Below, in pieces: positions 53,246-55,026 of a stretch of DNA of 55,026 nucleotides. Numbering within the stretch: the stretch's first letter is position 1; the number at the start of each line of letters is the position of its first letter. The notes under the pieces were generated by a model. It was not told the origin of the DNA and ran no database searches. It saw nothing but the letters and a program-made list of their open reading frames with translations. The DNA is from Fuerstiella sp. (GTDB lineage: Bacteria > Planctomycetota > Planctomycetia > Planctomycetales > Planctomycetaceae), in assembly GCA_022843805.1 (NCBI GenBank), contig JALHMY010000063.1, forward strand, positions 1-55,026. Direction: 5' to 3'. The position numbers and the translations under genes were made by a program.

Positions 53246-54025
53246 TCACGGGGACCGAGGAGTTGACTTTGGTTTCACGTTGGACTGCGCCGAGGTCTCC
53301 CGTGCATCCGATGGTTCTGCCACGTTTGCGGTCATTGCATTTTGGCCGATGTCTTGCAGTAACGCCAGCAGTCGATTTTCGGCATCCGCAATCAGTTTTG
53401 CTTTGAGTCGGAATCCGTGCTTGGGTGATCCGGATTTGTTCCATGCGAATCCCCGCCACAGGGCAAGCACGGAGGGGCCGTTGGCAATCCCCTTTTCGCG
53501 CTGCAATAGATCGTATCCATAGGCCACAAGACTCGCATCTTCGAATACGTGTCGATCATCCAGGAATCCTTCGACTCTGACTTCGCGAACGCCGAGACCG
53601 TGTTGGACTGCCAAGTTCATCATCACCTTGATTCGCATTGCTTGAGCGCGACGCTTGTCAGTGGCGCTTAACCTCTTTGCTTGTAGGTTCGGTGCGTCAA
53701 TCAGCCACTTCGGGGAATAGCAATTGGCGTTGGGCGAAGAAAATCGTTTGCCGGGATTGCCAGGCAAATCGAAAGAGTTTGTCAGATACGTCGAGAAAAT
53801 AGCACAGAACGCCGGTAGATCTTCACGGGGCGGACGGGCGTCGTCCGGGATGTTCAAGTAGTGGCCGAGAATCCATCCTTCGGCGGCCTCTGGCAGTGTC
53901 GCGTAATCTTGAGCCGTCTGAAAGCTCACGAACCCTTCCGACACCGCTTTCGCCATCCATTTGAGCAGAATGTAGCTGCGGTGCTGCATGTCAACCAAGC
54001 GCTCCAATTCTGGTTGATGCAACAT
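53246..54025 (-). CDS. Cassette-type protein of unknown function
   Basis: A 259-residue soluble protein. Its N-terminal part is helical (MLHQPELERLVDMQHRSYIL). A central block contains WLIDAPNLQAKRLSATDKRR and RIKVMMNLAVQHGLGVREVRV. The last 40 residues are low complexity. No catalytic motif or signal peptide is seen; I do not recognise the family. GAGG precedes the ATG, which lies 17 nt from the core of attC site A. Confidence 0.65.
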   Translation of the reverse strand: MLHQPELERLVDMQHRSYILLKWMAKAVSEGFVSFQTAQDYATLPEAAEGWILGHYLNIPDDARPPREDLPAFCAIFSTYLTNSFDLPGNPGKRFSSPNANCYSPKWLIDAPNLQAKRLSATDKRRAQAMRIKVMMNLAVQHGLGVREVRVEGFLDDRHVFEDASLVAYGYDLLQREKGIANGPSVLALWRGFAWNKSGSPKHGFRLKAKLIADAENRLLALLQDIGQNAMTANVAEPSDARETSAQSNVKPKSTPRSP

Positions 54026-54041
54026 CGCAACCTCGTGAGTG

Positions 54042-54102
54042 GCCTAACGAATTGCGATCTATGCGTCTGGCGATTAGCCGACGCATCGATCGTGCGTTGA
54101 AC
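54042..54102 (-). other. Candidate integron attC site A
   Basis: A 61-bp site nearly identical to site B. Edges GCCTAAC (54042-54048) and GTTGAAC (54096-54102) fit the two core consensus motifs. Arms CGATCTATGCGTC and GACGCATCGATCG pair with one mismatch around TGGCGATTAGCC. The gene at 53246-54025 begins 17 nt beyond it on the minus strand. Confidence 0.68.
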
Positions 54103-54700
54103 TTTTCCGCTTTGTGGACTGGGTGCAAGGGGACTGATCATGGTGATCGGCCCTATGCGGAATCAATCACGAGCACTCGGCGGACGCTGGCAGTTTACCG
54201 GCGGCGTCTGGAGTTGTCACCCCGAAACTGGCACCGATGGGAGATTCGGTCGTGACGAAAATGCTGTCTGTCCAGTCGCCGCAGTCTTCCCCCTGGACTG
54301 CTGCAGCCTGCTGCCGCTTTCGAGTCCACAGCCTGCTGTGGACAACCACTTGCAACCTGAACATCGCAGGCACAAGGCCAGCAGGACTTCCGGCCCCAAC
54401 CGACCCCGCGTCGGTAGAGCCCAGGTTTGACGACTACAAGCGTGGTGGGTCAGCCATCTGAATTCATTGCGCACAGCCTGGGTAGTGTAGTTGCCAAACC
54501 TGGGCTCAACCGGCGTGAAGCCGGCTGGGGCCGGGCGGCAGAAACGTGCGATGCTTGTGGCACTCCACACACGACAGCAGCCGATTCAATTCTGCACTGT
54601 TCAGAACCGAGGGCAGCTCCTTCGATCGTTTGCCAAAAGGGTCTCACTGGTTGCTTTGATGACATCATGGATAGCGCGAGCGGACGAACGACTCCGGGTG
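54103..54700 (-). repeat. Non-coding cassette-like unit, partial copy (NC2)
   Basis: About 600 bp sharing the left part of NC1 in the same order: the segment after attC, the twin hairpin (54293-54395), CCGGCGTGAAGCCGGCTGG, and the block CAGCAGCCGATTCAATTCTG to GTTTGCCAAAAGGG. The MITE-like element and the CACAAAGCGGTTAAG end are missing before the IS91-like remnant begins, so the unit is interrupted or truncated. Confidence 0.72.
54293..54395. repeat. Twin-hairpin dispersed repeat, copy 4
   Basis: Both hairpins are present, the first slightly changed (CTGCAGCCTGCTGCCGC instead of GCGGCAGC at the left arm). The tail GCAACCTGAACATCGC is kept. Confidence 0.85.
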
Positions 54701-54749
54701 TTCTCTAACAGCTTGCGAAAACGCGGCGAGCGATATTGCCTTCCAGTGT

Positions 54750-55026
54750 GAACAAACCCTGGGCAGGGGCCAACAGATACAAAATTTCGGAGCTCATGTC
54801 GTTCACCGCCAGGAGGCCACTCCCGGTCGATTCACACTCACTTCCATGGTGACGGGATCCAATGCAGTTTCATCCGCACGTGCATTTTGTCGTGCCTGTT
54901 TACTCCGCAGAACTTCCTGTTCGTGCACGCAAAGATGTGCTCAAAGTACAAGACGTACTTTCGAGCGATTCAAATTCACGGACGACTCGTGACATGGTGC
55001 GCTGGCTGGTGTGGCTGTTTCCGGGA
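54750..55026 (+). pseudogene. IS91-like transposase remnant
   Basis: Fragments of an IS91/IS801-type transposase can be read only by changing frame. ATPGRFTLTS is in one frame, W-stop-RDPMQFHPHVHFVVP in another, then NFLFVHAKMCSKYKTYFRA in a third. HPHVHFVVP is the conserved histidine motif of that family, and the stop (TGA) sits where relatives have glycine (WGRDP). It runs off the window edge. The call rests on short motifs only. Confidence 0.4.

Noticed and set aside
1..55026. tRNA or rRNA genes
   Set aside because: No GTTCGANTC-type T-arm with a matching acceptor stem and no rRNA-like stretch was noticed outside coding regions; a dedicated scan (tRNAscan, Rfam) was not possible.

Overview
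The window looks like a stretch of a planctomycete chromosome. The evidence is a PSCyt1/DUF1549/DUF1553 gene next to a DUF1501 gene, a Tat-type Gfo/Idh/MocA oxidoreductase, many secreted proteins of unknown function, loosely scattered housekeeping genes, and tandem 36-38 bp repeats that translate as GEAPAEP-like peptides. The genus cannot be fixed from sequence alone. No rRNA, tRNA or CRISPR array was recognised.

Layout. 1-830: non-coding repeats. 875-13655: superoxide dismutase, a family 2 glycosyltransferase, a four-gene minus-strand run (PSCyt protein, DUF1501 protein, alpha/beta hydrolase-like protein, membrane protein), an OmpA-type lipoprotein, a PIG-L deacetylase, a PP2C phosphatase and two small VOC/YCII proteins. 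14342-24163: a thioredoxin-fold/CcdA-like fusion, murF and murE, a BON-domain protein, a lipoprotein, a heme c-motif protein and bioD. 24416-31516: two overlapping CNNM-type genes, an HTTM/DoxX-like membrane gene, a secreted alpha-helical protein and a gluzincin-like lipoprotein. 31652-35089: purE-purK and a Gfo/Idh oxidoreductase. 35225-36062: a large convergent repeat array. 36098-43284: a MazG-like protein, a transglutaminase/DUF58 pair, a CobA-HemD fusion and dodecin. 43285-44241: a XerC/D-type recombinase.

The last 10.8 kb (44262-55026) is different in kind. Small minus-strand genes of mixed or unknown function alternate with 61-97 bp imperfect hairpins. The best of these are bounded by the integron attC core motifs RYYYAAC and GTTRRRY. 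Three genes start 17-19 nt after such a core, and other genes end within a few bases of, or inside, the next hairpin. I read this as an integron-like gene-cassette array running leftward and ending next to the xer gene. Between coding cassettes lies a recurrent non-coding unit, present four times in whole or part. It carries a twin hairpin and, in two copies, a TA-flanked MITE-like element. Fragments of IS66-like and IS91-like transposases and of a tyrosine recombinase are scattered through it. No IntI-type integrase is visible in the window.

Other points: a TGA in a PhnB-like gene sits exactly where the family has glycine, with the family C-terminus still readable beyond it; the 3' end of purK is made of a 19-bp minisatellite; and a MITE-like family occurs four times in the window.
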